Below, piece by piece: positions 24,201 through 35,077 of a stretch of DNA of 64,000 nt. This DNA comes from Planoprotostelium fungivorum (lineage: Eukaryota; Evosea; Variosea; Cavosteliida; Cavosteliaceae). The stretch is from the NCBI GenBank assembly GCA_003024175.1, contig MDYQ01000119.1:1-64000 (forward strand), written 5' to 3'. The stretch's first letter is position 1. Each line of letters begins with the position of its first letter. The notes beneath the pieces were generated by a model. It did not search any database and was not told the DNA's origin. It worked only from the letters and a program-made list of their open reading frames with translations. A program made the position numbers and the translations under genes.

Positions 24201-27200
24201 ACGGAAACTTCCCAATGCTCCGTAGGTCGACGTGGCGAAGACTGCTCCACCGTCGAATCCAGCAGAATTATTGTTCAGTGAGCAATCCGTGGCGGTCAAG
24301 TCCACGGATCCGCTCATTGAGGCTTCTAGATACATGGCTCCTCCCCTGCCTGTCGCGGTATTACCCTCCATTGTCGTTCCAGATAACGACAAGGAGATGG
24401 ATCCGAGAGTGCTGATGCCGATGGCTCCTCCTCCAACACCCAGGGCTCCTCCACTCTGGGCCGAATTGTAGCTGATGACGTCATCCGATAATGAAATGGG
24501 CCCGATGGATGGGCAATCGATGTACACGGCTCCTCCCGCGGCGGCTTGGTTGCCGCTCATGGTGGTAGAAGAGACGTTGAGACTAACGATGGATCCACTC
24601 TTGATGTATAATGCTGCCCCATTGGGAGCAGCATTCATAGAGACATCCGAATCATTCAAGCGGAACCGTGATAAGCTGTTGGTTGTCACTCGAATGGCAC
24701 CTGTTGTATTCAATTTCACGGCATCGATGTGGTTCGTCTGGTCACCGTTGAGATTACGCGTGGTGTTCAGTCCTTGGATATCGATGAGATCGATCGTTGG
24801 AGCATCGATGACTATGGCGGCAGTGTGACCGGTGATGGTGTTCCGTCCAATGGCGGAGAATCGATTCATAGAACTGACCGAGATTCTCACTCCAACTCCA
24901 GTGTTGTTGGTCAAGGTACATGAGTTCAACACCAAAGTGTCTAATTTCTTATCGACGTAGATGACATCTGACCGTGTTAACACGATCTTGAGATCTTTTC
25001 CGGTGGAAACTCACTGTCCATGGTATTATTGGTAGCCACCAGATCGAAGATATTTCCATTGATGAGATTGGGCAGATAGACTCCTTTACTCGCTCTGCTG
25101 TTGATCATGCTAACAGAAGAGATGTCGACAGACGTAGCTGTGGCGGACAGCAAACTGTCACCTCCTCGTGAGTTGACAAACTGCAAGGCACCATCGATCT
25201 TGAGACTCGTCACGTTGAAAGCGATGGAGCCCAGTATGGATGCCACGCCCAATTGTGAAGATAGTGTCACATTGTTGAGGCCTGAGTTGTAAGTGGAGCC
25301 ACCAGGATAGCTTCCATTTATGAAGTAGAGGGTGACGTTGGGAAAATTCTGCGCGGCAATTTTACCCAGATCTACCGTACGTCAGCATTTAAGGTTTAGC
25401 GATGTATCCTCACTGAAGTCGAATCCACCTGGTCCCAGGGGAGGGAACTGAGAGGGACCGCTGAGACAGTCGGTGGGTTGATGTCCACATCTTTGTATCA
25501 ATAGATTTGGCACGGGGCAACGAATGTAATTGTTGGCGAAAGAGCACAACGTCCACGCGACTGTGTCGTTGTCTCTCAAATCGATACCTGGTGATGTCGG
25601 ATGACAAACCGTGAAGTCACTGACCTCTTATCCACGTGTTGACACCACTGACTATGGAAATCTTGGTGAGCCAGTGCGGAAGTATTCCACTGATTCGGTT
25701 GCCTGAAATTGATTCAATTTCGTTTGTATCGGAATGGAACTCACCGTCCCAGTAGAAATTGTTGAGAGACGTACAGCCTGATAAATCAGGTAACTCCCCA
25801 GTCAAACGATTGCCCTGTACCTGTCGACGCGTGAATGGTTGTCAACTTGAGATCGATCACTTGAAGTGTTGCCAACTGAGTGAGGTTGAGGAAGGGAATG
25901 GTGCCGGTGAACTGATTGTCGAACAAGTAAACATTGAATAATGATTTCCACGAGTTCATGGGAGGTAACGGTCCTTCCAGTAGGTTGGTTTGTAGAGACA
26001 GAGTTCGAAGGTTCACCAATTGATCTGATTCTCCATCAGTTTGTGGAGAATCAACTCGAATTCTCACTGAGATTCGGTAAAACACCGCTGAATCTATTGT
26101 TACTCAAATTCAGTTCCGTAAGTGAGGTCAGTCTGGAGAGCCCATCGGGAAGCGTACCTGATGACGTCAGATGATGTCACAAGATATCATTGGATCGATG
26201 GATCTCACCATTCAACTGGTTTTCTTGTAAACCCAGGTAGGTCAGCTTGGTCAGTTGACCGATGCAAGACGGAATGGGTCCCTTCAATTGGGTATGGAAG
26301 CTGAATCCATCAGTCCAATCGATGGTTCTTATCTCACAGTGCCAGAGAAGTGAGCTGCGTCATAGAACAGATGGAGGCTGGTATCGTTCCGGTGATCACT
26401 AGCGACTATGAGAAGATGACTTCTCTTCCTTTCTCACTCAGGTTCCCCAGATTGAAGCTGGTCAATTGCGCCAAACCTCCAATGTTCTCTGGAATGGGTC
26501 CACTGAATTGGATGTTGGCAAAACTGAAACTAGTGAGAGATCTCAGGTTTCCCAGTTTAGAGGGCAGGGGTCCAGACAACCTGCAGTTGTCGATGTTGAT
26601 TCCAGTGCAGAGAGTCCAGTTGGATACCCCCTCCGGTAGAGGTCCCATCATCGGATTGTTGTGGATGTCGAGGATTTTCACCTGTTCAAATGAGATGACG
26701 ATCGCACGGACAGAAATCACGTTAGAGAGACGGCCGAGACACGATGGTAGGGGACCACTGAGTTGGTTGTCGAACATGTAGATGGTCCAAGCGTTTGTGT
26801 TACAGATACTGTCGGGGATAGGTCCAGACAGAGAATTGGACTGTCGATGCGTCACACCTTCGCATCTTTCATCAACGGATGGACACACCTGAAATGCAAT
26901 GTCTCGAAGAGCCGTCAGGTTATCGAACGAAGGTAGTGGACCACTCAGATGATTACTCTGCAGATTCAAGAGCTATCTACGATCAGCTTTGGTACGTATG
27001 AACCCATACCGTCAGACCAGTCAAGTTCGAAATGGAAGAAGGGATGGCTCCTGTCATATAGTTGCCTGGTAGGGAAAGACCCTCTAGATATGGACCCAGA
27101 AGACCGATGTTCGAGGGCAGGGTTCCCGTCAAATTGTTGTCGCCCTGATTGGGTCATCACCAGAGCACTCTCGTGTTCTTACCAAGTCGAGATAATTGGC

Positions 27201-27435
27201 ACCGTTCGAGCCGTAACATCTGACGCCAGCCCAGTCGCAGATCGAAATGGAATCATTCAACCACCCCCCATTCAACTTCCAGTATTCACCTAATCACGTC
27301 ATCCGATGGACCCTCTTCCATCTCACCTCCCGTGGATTGATAGAGCGTGACGAGTGCTTCTTTGTGTCCTGCAGGTATTTGAGCCACAATCAGGAGCGCT
27401 GAGGACAAGAGGAAGATGCAGGTCCTCTTCATCAT
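21300..27435 (-). CDS. Receptor tyrosine-kinase-like protein RK1: LRR + parallel beta-helix ectodomain
   Basis: Large single-pass receptor kinase of roughly 1,800 residues. Signal peptide MMKRTCIFLLSSALLIVAQI at the start, then a plant-like LRR cap (LNDSISICDWAGVRC) and LRRs of the LSGPIPxxIGxLxxL type (about 27,200-25,650). A Cys-rich linker follows (WTLCSFANNYIRCPV). About 25,300-23,000 encodes a long right-handed beta-helix like chlamydial polymorphic membrane proteins, with many N-x-A-x-x-GGA units (NQAAAGGAVYI, NTATGRGGAMYL, NSAGFDGGAVFA). The membrane helix is VVPVAVVVGVVVGVGILVAL, followed by RRR. The kinase has RGAFGVVF, SVAVKQL, HRDLAARN, SDFGLSR, PLKWMAPE and RPTFKSI. HRDLAARN and KWMAPE are tyrosine-kinase-type signatures; the ligand Lys and catalytic Asp are present. 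The C-tail is highly charged (KEEKVREKELDF), with DEPVYDAI as a possible phosphotyrosine site. An intron follows HRDLAARN directly. Confidence 0.85.
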
Positions 27436-27810
27436 ATGTCTATATTATACAACAACAAAGTGCTTGTCCTCGGTGTCCTCTCCGTTTGATCTCAGTCGCA
27501 CGCGACACACTTCTCGTCGCCGCGCGACGACGTCTGAAAGGGTGGTGCCACAGCCTCGAGGGAGTGACATCCTCTGTCAGCCTCCGTACGGTTGGGTCTG
27601 GTGAGCACACACCACCGAGATTTCGACATCCATATCCCTATCCAACGTTCTCATCCTGCCCTGCGGGGTAGAAACTGACCCTAGAAGCTCCCCACACACA
27701 CGTGACGAATGTGGCTTTTACACGTCTCGAGAGTCGGTAACCGCTGTCACACTGCTGATATCTTCACTAAAAGTTACATCTCACATCAATAAAAGGTCGA
27801 GCAATCTTCT
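27436..27810. other. Intergenic interval between RK2 and RK1
   Basis: About 375 bases holding the RK1 promoter and the 3' end of RK2 (both minus strand). No coding exon is supported. Confidence 0.4.
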
Positions 27811-30047
27811 TTATAGTGTCTCCCCCTCATCGTCCTCCACGTCGATCTCGGCTCTTCCATTCTGCAACCGCGATGCCGCCGAGGGTCCCTCCTCTTCGCT
27901 CTCACTCTCCGTGTCCTCCTCTTCCTCTCCCTTCTCTCTCTGTCTCTCCGTCATCACCCCTCCGATGAGCTGGACGACGTCTTTGAAGGTGGGTCTGTCT
28001 TCGGGTGCCTCTTGCCAGCATGAGGTCATCACTTCGTAGAGGTCATCGGCGCAGTCTGTGGGGCAGGACAGTCTGTCTCCTCGCAGGACCCACTCGGACA
28101 CTTGGAAGTCGCTGCAGTCGGCCCACGGCTCTTTTCCCTTCTCGAAGATCTCCCACTGCATTTCGTTAGACGAGAAAGTTGAGAGGGTGTCTCACCATGC
28201 AGACACCAAACGACCACACGTCCGATTTCGAAGAGAAGACGTTGTCTCTCAGGACTTCCACCGCACTCCACTGTCTAGAGTCAGCATCTCCTGATGATGA
28301 TGATAGTGATGACTCACTCTAACGGGCACGATGATATCGCTGGCGACGAAATCTCTCTTGTCCCCGGAGACTGTTGCACGTCACGATGACATCATCACAG
28401 TGGACACTCACCACACTTGGCGTTACCGAAATCTGAGACCTTGACGATGTAGTGACCGCTGTCATCGATGGAAACGAGAAGATTTCTGCAAGACAGGCTC
28501 CTGTGGACCACGTTCGACTCTTCGAGGTAAGACATACCCAGGGCAGCACCGAGAGACCTGCTCGTGTCAATGGATGGAGAGTAGAAGGACACTCACATCT
28601 CTACCATCTGTTCCTCCGAGATCTTTCCAGATAAGATCTGTAAGAGATCGACGAGTGAGCCAGATTTCATGTACTCTGTGGCCAAGTACATCTCGTGACG
28701 GTTATGATCCATAAAGACACCAAAGTATCTGACGATGTTGCTGTGCTGTAATTGTCTGCAGAGATGTCAGAGCTTGCGATCTTCTCTTCTTCTCACCTCA
28801 AGGTCACGTGCTCCTCGCGGAAGTTTTCGAATTTATCCGATCGGTGCAGCTTCTTCAGAGCGATCTCGATGGAGGCGTATCCCTCTTCCTCTGGTTTCCT
28901 CCACAGGCCGTAGAACACCTGATCGAGTCAGCACTTGTCCACACATCTCGGCCGGTCATAACAAATCACCTCTCCAAAGGTACCGGCACCGAGTGGCCTG
29001 CCGATCTCGACTTGGTCGATGTTCGTCGCTTGATTCTCCAATTTGACTCGCTCGGCCGTCTGGGCCGTGTATGCCACGGCTCTACGCACTGCCAGAGGAG
29101 AATTTCTGGGTGAATTCTCCGCAACTGGAGTGAGCATCATGCGAGAGATACCGGGGAGGCCACCCGTGTTCGGAAGGTGAACGACGCCGGATGCACCATC
29201 ATGCTCCATGTCCATCTTCTTCTGTTCAAGCATGAGATGTTTAGAGGCAGTAGAGACTCACCTCTTGGTTGAAGGACTGGATGGTTCTTCTCTTGCGAAC
29301 GATGATGGCCAGGATGACGATGATGAGGAGTAAAATGAAGACTCCGGCCGTGACGGAACCAGCGATGATGACTCCGACGGAGGAAGATGAGCCTGAATTG
29401 GAGTTGGGGCCCTGCTGGACGCTGTCGTCTTGTCCCTGAGGGCTCAACGAGCAGAGAGCTCCCTGTGAATTGTAACAAGTGCTGTTGCTGTTGGAACAAC
29501 TGATTGCCAATCAGATGTGTGAAGATGGAATGGAGAGAACGATGTGAAGAGATAAAGATACTCACGTGCAGCCCGGGCAAGGATTTCCAGAAGAAATACA
29601 AGTTCCCTTTCCGTCACAGACGTCGAAACCGTTGCAGTAGAGTCCATCGTCACATGATGTACCTTTGGGGGTAATGCAGCTGTTGGAATCTTCGTCACAG
29701 ACGTTGCTACAAACAGCGCCGCGAGAACAGGGGTTGCCGAGGTGTTGGCATTGGCCATTCAGACATATATCTTTTCCATTGCACCACAGATTATCGTCGC
29801 AGGATGTACCATTGGTCACTACCGTGTTTGTACATACGTTGTTCGTGCAGATATCGGTGGTGCATGGGTTATCTGATCGAATAAGAGGGAGAAAAATTTC
29901 ATGCGGACTCACTGTCATTACAGTCTGAATTCGTGGTACATTGCTGGGTCTTCTCTCAGAAGTTGAATTAAAAGTTTGAGAGCTCACCTGTCCAATTGTA
30001 GCTACAAGGAGAAGGGCCACTATAAAAAAGGTCCTAACCGTCAACAT
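27811..30047 (-). CDS. Receptor kinase-like protein RK2: Cys-rich ectodomain, degenerate kinase
   Basis: Single-pass receptor of about 650 residues. Signal peptide [20 protein letters not shown]. The ectodomain is short and Cys-rich, with repeats such as [35 protein letters not shown] and [16 protein letters not shown]. The membrane helix is [20 protein letters not shown], then RKRR. The kinase has LGAGTFGEV and IALKKL (Lys kept), but the catalytic loop reads HRSLSCRN: the proton-acceptor Asp is Ser. DFG is kept (VSDFGNAKC), APE reads AVE (PVRWSAVEVL), and later SDVWSFGV and RPTFKDV are normal. It lacks the intron that follows the catalytic-loop Asn in RK1, RK3, RK4 and RK5. It may be a pseudokinase or weak kinase acting as a scaffold. 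The C-tail is very acidic ([15 protein letters not shown]). Confidence 0.85.
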
Positions 30048-30540
30048 GTCTGTCTATACACTAGCACTATGAAAAGTATGGTACAAAAGCTTCTTCTCAG
30101 AAGTCAAAGTTATTGTCTTACAAGCCTGTATCGAGTCAGTGACGGAAGCAGAAGGTATCGGGTTCGTCTCATCATCATGGTAGCAGACGGAGACACATGC
30201 GAAAGAAAGCTTCACCTCGTTGGGCCGGGTGCTGTGCCTGTGCGGTTGGATAAAAAGTGTTGCCCCACAGCCCTCACAGTCACAGAATCCCCAGGTCTCA
30301 GAAAGGTATCCCCTGTCATTCCGTCAGATCGAAAGCCGAGATTCTATCTTCCACGGTAAGGAAGGTGTGCATCTACGCTTATAATATTTCGTCTCGATAT
30401 CTCTCGGAAAGTTCGATTCGAATCTTGTTTTCGTTGTGCTTCTGCCTCCCACGATGGACGATCGTTGATGATGATGTGTCGTCTCTGTTTAGACACATAA
30501 GATGGAACGACGAAAAGGAAGAAAGTTCGTATTCTCTCTT
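30048..30540. other. Intergenic interval upstream of RK2
   Basis: About 490 bases. Contains the RK2 promoter and the 3' flank of the LRR membrane-protein gene. Open frames here are short and lack family similarity or consistent splice signals. Confidence 0.4.
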
Positions 30541-31683
30541 TTATTCTGCATCATCGAATGGGTTGTCCATGTTGACGGGTTGGTAGTGGACCGTTCCCCT
30601 CTTCCAGAATCCCCATCCCTTCTCGAAGACAAAGATGGCCATGATGGCCAGAGGGAAGCTGATCCAGAACAAGATGAGTGCCGCCAGGGCCAACTTGGGC
30701 ATGATGGCGGGCGCTCGCACGTGATCACTGCACTCGGCTTGGCACAATGATTCCGTCCACGTGGCTATGGGACATCTGTTCGAAGTAAATGACTTTTCTT
30801 TCATCAGATGAAGACATCTTCGAGGATCATGCGAGTGCACCTGAAATGATTTCCGGACAGATCACATTGCAACAAGTTCCCCTTCTTTACATCCGAAAAG
30901 AGCAGACCTGGACTTTCTTCATCCTCCATCACACCATGTGCCCTCTTCACCTGTCAGCTGATTGTTCGATAGATCGAGTGTCGTCAGGCTGGGCAGCAAT
31001 TCAAAGGCGGAAGGCACGAGACCGAGAAATTCGTTGTGATTCAGGTTTACCGTCTGTAATTTCGTCCATGTTCCTTTACCGATCAGGTACGGCAGCACAT
31101 CGGAGAGCTTGTTGTAAGCTGGATGAATCAGTCGCGTTCGAATGGAGATGATGAACTCACAGAAGTCGAGATACGTGAGATCGTCCAAGTCTTCTATGCT
31201 CTTTGGGAAAGAACCTGTCATGTATCATGTTTCGAGCGAGAGCTAATCGATCACACCCGTCAGGTTGTTGTGAGAGAGATCCACATGGAGGAGACCCACT
31301 AGATCCTTCCATTCGTTATAAATCTTTCCGTTTAAATTGTTGTTCTGAGTAGGCGTAAGAGATTAGTCGAGAGAGAATGCTCACAGTAAGATTTAGGGTG
31401 ATCATGGTATTCTTCTCGTCACATGTGATGCCATACCAAGAACAATATTCTTCAGACTCTGGGTCCTCCCATCCAGTGCTATTAAACCACCCTACGCCTG
31501 CATTCATCAGCATCACATCTCCTTAGAAGGCGTGCTACTGTCAGCTCACTCACTGTTGGAGATTCTATATAAATTCAGTAGTCCCTGTCGAACTACGTCA
31601 CGAGGATCTTCGCTGGATTGCCTCTTCCAAAATGACTCTGCCCCCAACAAGAAAAGGCAGAGAATTAAGATGATACACTTCAT
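30541..31683 (-). CDS. LRR single-pass membrane protein without kinase
   Basis: Starts with a signal peptide, MKCIILILCLFLLGAESFW. A 32-nt intron joins in phase to the LRR cap GWEDPESEEYCSWYGITC. Several LRRs follow (LTYLDF, LQTVNLNHNEFLGLVP, LTTLDLSNNQLTG), then a Cys-containing membrane-proximal part (NRCPIATWTESLCQAEC). The membrane helix LALAALILFWISFPLAIMAI is followed by a short cytoplasmic tail of about 30 residues ending MDNPFDDAE. There is no kinase or other catalytic domain. It looks like a short version of an LRR receptor and could act as a co-receptor or decoy for the neighbouring receptor kinases; that is inference from position and shape. It is divergent from the UIM-protein gene, 102 bases between starts. 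Confidence 0.8.
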
Positions 31684-31785
31684 CGCCTCTCGTTGCTACG
31701 CATGTATGTCGCCTGCTTGTAATGATTTGAAATCAGAAATTCTCCGCTCCACATCAGATCGACAGGTTGACACATCGACCGCTCT

Positions 31786-32746
31786 ATGCCTCCAAAGAAG
31801 AGAACAGAGGTAGAGATCATCAGGTCACAAGCATCTGACCCATCTCGACAGGCTTATCATGTTCACTACGATGTAAAGGCCTCGAATCGGGTGTTGCACA
31901 CGAAGAGACCTTCTCCCTCGCAGGTGGATGATTTCCTATTCATCCGTCTTAGAACGATTCATGTCGTCGCAGATTGTCTTAATCGTTACGTTAGGTTGGT
32001 AGAAGTTTAAAATACTTCCAAAGCTTTATGGAGTCGTCCGAACACTCTGGGACACACATCTTGAAGAGGAAGATCAGGTGAGATCGCATCTCATCGATTC
32101 TTTCGTCTCACATGATGGAAGATCCATCAGTGGAGAGGATTCATTATTTTTATTTCACTGCGTAGAAGTATTCGTAGATCTTCTATGCGGCAGTCGACCA
32201 GAGAGAGGTGATGATCACCTCACCTCCTTCCTCCACCCTCACACAAACAGGTGGACAGCACAGCACCGAGATTGGGTGCAAAGACACATTAGATAGTATA
32301 TTACGCACGGTACCACCAGACCTCTCCATTTGGGAAGAGATCGAGTACCTCATCAACCGAGATCTCACCGTCCAAGCAGAGTACCTCTTCTATGAACTGT
32401 GGGCCGCGGCAAGATACAGGTGAGTCCATCACTCACTGAGAAATAAAATGAAATAAACGTCAGGCTCCACGGTGGACCCACCGTACAGTGGGGCAAGTGG
32501 TGGCTGATGGACTCACTCCCAAGAGAAAACTCGAATCCCCACACGGTGACAAAAGTGGATGACAGTAAAGCGGTGGAATCAGAGTCAGACCCGGAAGAAG
32601 CTGAAGAATTGAGATTGGCACTGTACTTGTCACAGAAGGAAGCGGAGAAACAGAAAGAGTCTGGTAAGCGAGAGAGCGGCAGCAAGCACAAGGGAGACGA
32701 AGCCCACAAACGCATGAGAGTGAAGGGCTCAGACAATGGATGGTAG
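31786..32746 (+). CDS. Unknown protein with C-terminal ubiquitin-interacting motif
   Basis: Begins MPPKKRTEVEIIRSQ, a basic N-terminus that could be a nuclear signal. Middle exons give KFKILPKLYGVVRTLW and an IWEEIEYLINRDLTVQAEYL block followed by LWAAARYR. The last exon contains EEAEELRLALYLSQKEAEK, which fits the UIM pattern (acidic run, Leu, Ala, three residues, Ser, Glu). It ends in a Lys-rich tail, RMRVKGSDNGW. Exon joints between about 31,920 and 32,290 are uncertain. Family not recognised; a ubiquitin-binding role rests on the UIM alone. Confidence 0.55.
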
Positions 32747-32900
32747 TTTGAATGAGATAAAATGGAAGAAATTGTTTCTCCTTGAATAATCCTCGATGCG
32801 ACCTCTCTGCCTTCTAGTGGCAGTGCTCACATTGGACAGACAACATATAAATAAAACATCTATAAAAAGACCTCTGCTCATTTTCGCGGCACGGGGGAAG

Positions 32901-34150
32901 ATGACAGGCCTGCCTGCACCTCATCATCATAACCCTAGATTGACTCTACCGGCTTTACCAAGTCGGATCCCGAAGCCTCCACCCTCGTTCCGGTCATTCA
33001 ACACGAGTGATGTGGTGCCAGACAGCCCAAGCCGCATACCAAAACCACAGTCTTCCAGGAAACATTTCGAAAACCATACAAGAGGAAAAATAGGTCCGTT
33101 GGAGGGGTGAGTGACGTAGGAGGCGTCTGGTCTGAAGGCGACAGCCAGCCATACAGCGTTATGATTGATGGAGGTGTGATTGCGGTCGGCGATGTTCACG
33201 GACAGACTAAGAAATTGAAGAGTCTGTGGCGTCAGCTCTGCAAGGTGACCACTGCACATCACTCCACCATTGACATGACATCAGCTGAGCGATTTCGACG
33301 AATACACCGTAGTGTTTCTGGGGGATTATGTGGACAGAGGGCCAGACTCCAAGGGCTCATTGGATTTCCTTCTTGAACTGCAAGAGACGAGGCCAAAGAC
33401 ATACTTCCTCTGTGGCAATCATGACCTGGCCTTCGCAGCTTTTCTCGGTCTATTAGTTGCACCAAGGAATCGAAGTTTCTTGGAAACGTGGGGAGAAGCG
33501 AAGACGAAAGGAGCGCTATATAGCGGGCCTGGTCACGAAGACATGCACCTAATGGGTGATGTGATCGTTCTGCTCCAGAATCTGACCATCAGGTAGGAAG
33601 AAGGTGGGGAGGAATGGGCTACAATTCGAACACGACGTTCACGAGTTATGGAGTCGAAGTGGGGGATCGGGAGGCTCTGATCAAGGCCGTGCCAGAATCT
33701 CATCAAAAATTTATCAAGAGCCTTCCGTGGGTGACGCTGATACGACCTCGACTCATCCACTGACACGACAGAAGGTGATAGAGCATCCAGACTATCTGTT
33801 CATCCACGCTGGACTGGAAGAGAATACGCACATGTCTGAACAACTCCGACTGCTTCGACAGAGAGACGTCATGAGGCCAGTGCCTTGGCTCATCTCGAAG
33901 AAGCCCATGGTGGGACCGCCGGATCTGACCAAAAGTGAGGACGAACGAGAGCGAGAGGTTGATCGTACACAGTTGTGGTGACTGGTCACGTGCACGTACA
34001 AGATGTAGTCATCACTGCGAAGAAGATTCAAGTGAGTTATCGAGGAGATTTGAAGTGTGATTCATGCAGGTGGACACTACGGGGGGGAGGGTAGGTCAGA
34101 TGAGTGCGATCGTCTTACCGAGTTGTAAAGTGATAAAGAGTAATGTATGA
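32901..34150 (+). CDS. Calcineurin-like metallophosphatase (PPP-type motifs)
   Basis: Predicted binuclear-metal phosphatase. After a Pro/Ser/Arg-rich N-terminus (MTGLPAPHHHNPRLTLPALP) the diagnostic motifs appear in order: GVIAVGDVHGQTKKL (GDxHG), VVFLGDYVDRGPDSKG (GDxVDRG), YFLCGNHDLAFAAFLG (GNHD), LFIHAGLEENTH (metal His) and VVTGHVHVQDV (final metal His). These cover all usual metal ligands. The GNHDxAFAAFLG variant points to the bacterial-like, ApaH/PrpA-type branch rather than PP1/PP2A. About five short introns interrupt the gene. Stop 34,148-34,150. It converges with the methyltransferase gene at a distance of about 70 bases. Whether the substrate is protein or nucleotide cannot be told. 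Confidence 0.8.
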
Positions 34151-34219
34151 TGACATCTTCTCTTCTCTTTGTCGATGCGCGATGACAATATGGTAGATGG
34201 TTCATCATCTCGATCGTCA

Positions 34220-34995
34220 TCATCTTTTAGAATAAATCCAGATGTTCGTCTGATGATCGTGAAACTTCAACTGTAGCTCAGAGGCGAAGAGCATGGGAAA
34301 ACTGACTGCCAAGATGACGGCTCCTCTCTCGTAATGATCCAACACCAGACTCTGTGTGGCCAGCGCGCCTGTTCTTCCGTTTCAAATTTGAATTTGAAGA
34401 TCTCTACTCACCCTCGTGACACAGATAGACGATGACTGCCGTCACTTTTGGACTGCTGACCACAGGTTGAATACCTTCATCCATAATATCTCCTGTATAG
34501 AATAGTGTCACACCTGTCTCTCGTGATCAACGATCGATCCGCAACGATCACGATGATCACCTCTTTCCTCTTCCTCTGGTTCTTTATTCGTATAGGAAGG
34601 TACTCCACACTTTTGTGAGAGTTCAGCGGATTTATCTACCAGGTCTGCCTCTAATTCAACTCCAATGGCCCTCTTCACACCAAACTTTTGCACTGCGGCC
34701 ACACAGAATCTCTTCAAAGTTAGACAAGGATGACATTTCATGCTGTTTCCACACCTACCATCACCGGAACCAAGGTCTAGAATGACATCGTCTTTTCCAA
34801 CGCTGAAGGATGTCAGCGATTGATGTGAGATCGCAATCAGAATCACCCTAGATGGGTCAGTGACGAAATGACACGGCCAATTGAAGTGGGTATGAAGGGA
34901 GCGAATGCGGTGTCGATGCCATCAATCAGTAAAGGAAAGGGTGACTGCTCGAATGACTCGTGCTCGAAATCACGAAACACTTCTGTGACATCCAT
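34220..34995 (-). CDS. Class I SAM-dependent methyltransferase
   Basis: Starts MDVTEVFRDFEHESF at 34,995 (an earlier in-frame ATG is not supported). A family-like segment, DTAFAPFIPTSIGRVISSL, precedes the Rossmann core: VILDLGSGDGR (SAM-binding Gly motif), then AAVQKFGVKRAIGVELEADL with the acidic Glu that ends strand 2, then EVIIVIVADRSLI. The C-terminal part TAVIVYLCHEGALATQSL resembles the post-II region of FAM173/ATPSCKMT-type lysine methyltransferases. The exon joint near 34,500-34,515 does not resolve cleanly in frame by eye, so one splice site is uncertain. Stop at 34,220. Substrate unknown; similarity to the ATP synthase c-subunit or eEF1A lysine methyltransferase group is suggestive only. 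Confidence 0.7.
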
Positions 34996-35077
34996 CTCAG
35001 GTGATCGTTTGAGATGATCATTATCAACTAAAAAGAACAATAAACTCCATAATTCCTGATTTCATTTAGGCCGGAAG

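Noticed and set aside
24475-24828. Plus-strand frame of 117 codons inside RK1
   Set aside because: Antisense shadow of the long beta-helix exon, which is open in many frames because of its repetitive, Gly/Ala/Ser-rich coding; no family similarity.
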